DNA of 5,064 nucleotides from Limisphaerales bacterium (GTDB taxonomy: Bacteria; Verrucomicrobiota; Verrucomicrobiia; Limisphaerales; UBA11358). Shown here in pieces: positions 3,970 through 5,064 of the stretch. The notes under the pieces were generated by a model. The model made no database searches. It was given only the letters and a program-made list of their open reading frames with translations, and was not told the DNA's origin. Each line of letters begins with the position of its first letter. Position 1 is the stretch's first letter. The stretch is taken from NCBI GenBank assembly GCA_003455565.1, contig DMQW01000326.1:1-5064 (forward strand), written 5' to 3'. The translations under genes were made by a program, and so were the position numbers.

Positions 3970-5064
3970 TTATTTCTGGAGCGCGGGCGAATTGCGGATG
4001 GTGATACCACCGACGTTGTCAGCAAACACGGCAGCTTTTACGCCGGCAGCCACCTGCGGTTTGAAATTATCAATCTCCAATCCGTCAATGTCCGCAAACG
4101 CAGCGGCTGGACGAAAATCATTCGTCGCAAAATTGACGGTAATGTTCGCCAGTTCCAAACCTTTGACGTGGCGGGCAAAAATTCCGTAGCCCGGCAGCGT
4201 TCCCAACCGGCGCGGTTCGGGATAACCGTTGCCGAGTTCTTTCGGCGTGGCGGCGGCTTCTTCCGCCGTTCCGCCGCCGTTGCTCGTGAGCCGGATGTTT
4301 TCCAGACGAACCCCTTCCACCGGCTGTTCGGGCAAGCCCATGATTTGAATGCCGCTCATTTTTCCGACGCCATCGGCGATGACGTTTGAAATCAAAATAT
4401 TTCGACCGCGACTGGTGGTGGTGAGGTGCGGCGTGCGATTGCGTTTGCCCGTGGTGATGTAAATGGCGTAGTCCGGCACGTCCATCATCGTGATGTTGTT
4501 GATGGTGATGTTGTCCATGATGCCGCCATCCACTTCTTCGAGCGCAAGTCCACGGCAACTGCGGAACGTGCAGTTGGCCACGGTGCAATTGCGGAAGCCG
4601 CCGCTGGACTCGGTGCCGAACTTGATGCGTCCGTTGTGACCTTTGCTCGGCTTCATCGTGCCGTCGAGCAACGTGCCTTCTTCAAAGCCGGAAACCTGGC
4701 AATTCACAATCGTGAGATTTTCCGTGGGCCGGATCTCGCCGAGCGCGTAGGTGCTCTTCGGGCAAAGGCCGTCGTCATTCGGTGAATTGATGCGGCAATT
4801 GGAAACCATCGTGTTGCGACAGCAGTCAATGTCAATGCCGTCGCGGTCGGTGTCCATCATCACGTTGTCCACGGTCAGGTTGTCGCAGCCGGTGACGAGA
4901 ATTGCAAAATGTCCGCCGTGAAAAATCGTGACGTCGCGGATCAGAACATTGCGGCAAAGTTTCAACGCGATGGCCTTGTTGCCGAGGCGAACAGGCGGCG
5001 CGGCGTTGGTCACGGGCGGATCGAACTTGTTGAAGCCCACCATCCGGTCGAGAATGCCGTCGCT
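3970..5064 (-). CDS. GH28-like (polygalacturonase-type) right-handed beta-helix protein, N-terminal part outside window
   Basis: The last 364 residues of a probable pectin-type glycoside hydrolase are visible; the frame stays open to the right edge and ends in TAA at 3972-3970. Repeated strands of the pattern LTVDNVMM, VSNCRI, LTIVNCQV and ITINNITM are the rungs of a right-handed beta-helix. Known GH28 signatures appear in order. MMDTDRDGIDID (about 69-80 of the visible part) matches the NTDGIDI region, NSPNDDGLCPKS (about 93-104) matches the catalytic DD region, and RIKFGTESSGG (about 146-156) matches the region holding the family's G-H-G motif, here without the His. Where classical polygalacturonases have the substrate-binding RIK, this protein has RGLALEEVDGG. 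Family members act on galacturonan or related uronic-acid polysaccharides, usually after export. The signal peptide would be outside the window. The variant motifs suggest a GH28 subgroup whose substrate may differ from pectin. Confidence 0.88.
   Translation of the reverse strand, partial: SDGILDRMVGFNKFDPPVTNAAPPVRLGNKAIALKLCRNVLIRDVTIFHGGHFAILVTGCDNLTVDNVMMDTDRDGIDIDCCRNTMVSNCRINSPNDDGLCPKSTYALGEIRPTENLTIVNCQVSGFEEGTLLDGTMKPSKGHNGRIKFGTESSGGFRNCTVANCTFRSCRGLALEEVDGGIMDNITINNITMMDVPDYAIYITTGKRNRTPHLTTTSRGRNILISNVIADGVGKMSGIQIMGLPEQPVEGVRLENIRLTSNGGGTAEEAAATPKELGNGYPEPRRLGTLPGYGIFARHVKGLELANITVNFATNDFRPAAAFADIDGLEIDNFKPQVAAGVKAAVFADNVGGITIRNSPALQK

Noticed and set aside
4118..4588. Minus-strand frame rich in His, Gln and Arg
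   Set aside because: It is an out-of-frame reading of the GH28-like gene; the His/Gln runs come from repeated beta-helix codons.
1..5064. CRISPR arrays, tRNA, rRNA, or a novel multi-gene system
   Set aside because: No regularly spaced direct repeats, cloverleaf sequences or rRNA-like stretches were seen. The genes present belong to common families and are not packed into an operon that would suggest a joint function.

Overview
The window (about 57% G+C by eye) looks like ordinary chromosome from a free-living Gram-negative-type bacterium. I lean towards Verrucomicrobiota (Limisphaerales/Pedosphaera-like). The reasons are the short hairpin repeats of the type AGCGGAT-GTGA-ATCCGCT between genes, the ACGAA/ACACGAA-type intergenic repeats, the lack of clear Shine-Dalgarno sequences, and a GH28-like beta-helix protein of a kind common in Verrucomicrobiota and Bacteroidota. 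This placement is inference from style, not from a marker gene.

Layout, left to right. (1) 1-848, minus: the N-terminal 282 residues of a type I restriction-modification DNA methyltransferase (HsdM). The gene leaves the window at its left edge, so hsdS and hsdR, if present, would lie further left. (2) 849-1518: about 670 bases without an intact gene. It holds purine-rich low-complexity sequence, a short high-GC3 coding remnant (about 1092-1268, plus), and several hairpin repeats. (3) 1519-1884, minus: a small single-domain cupin with a complete metal-binding set. (4) 1885-2128: a gene gap almost filled by a 217-base stretch bounded by 14-base inverted repeats and packed with three further hairpins. 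(5) 2129-3046, minus: a ten-helix EamA/DMT transporter. (6) 3047-3528: a gap with one plausible small protein gene (3190-3423, minus). (7) 3529-3897, plus: a single-domain rhodanese with an intact active-site cysteine. (8) 3898-3969: a 72-base convergent gap with two oppositely oriented copies of the hairpin repeat. (9) 3970-5064, minus: the C-terminal 364 residues of a GH28-like (polygalacturonase-type) beta-helix protein that leaves the window at the right edge.

The genes do not form an obvious pathway. They are separated by gaps of 70-670 bases and serve different functions (DNA modification, a small cupin, export/import, sulfur transfer, polysaccharide breakdown). I see no new multi-gene system. 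The most interesting material is between the genes: at least four families of short palindromic repeats. One of them occurs three times, with a paired base change that keeps the stem intact, and one copy supplies the stop codon of the rhodanese gene.
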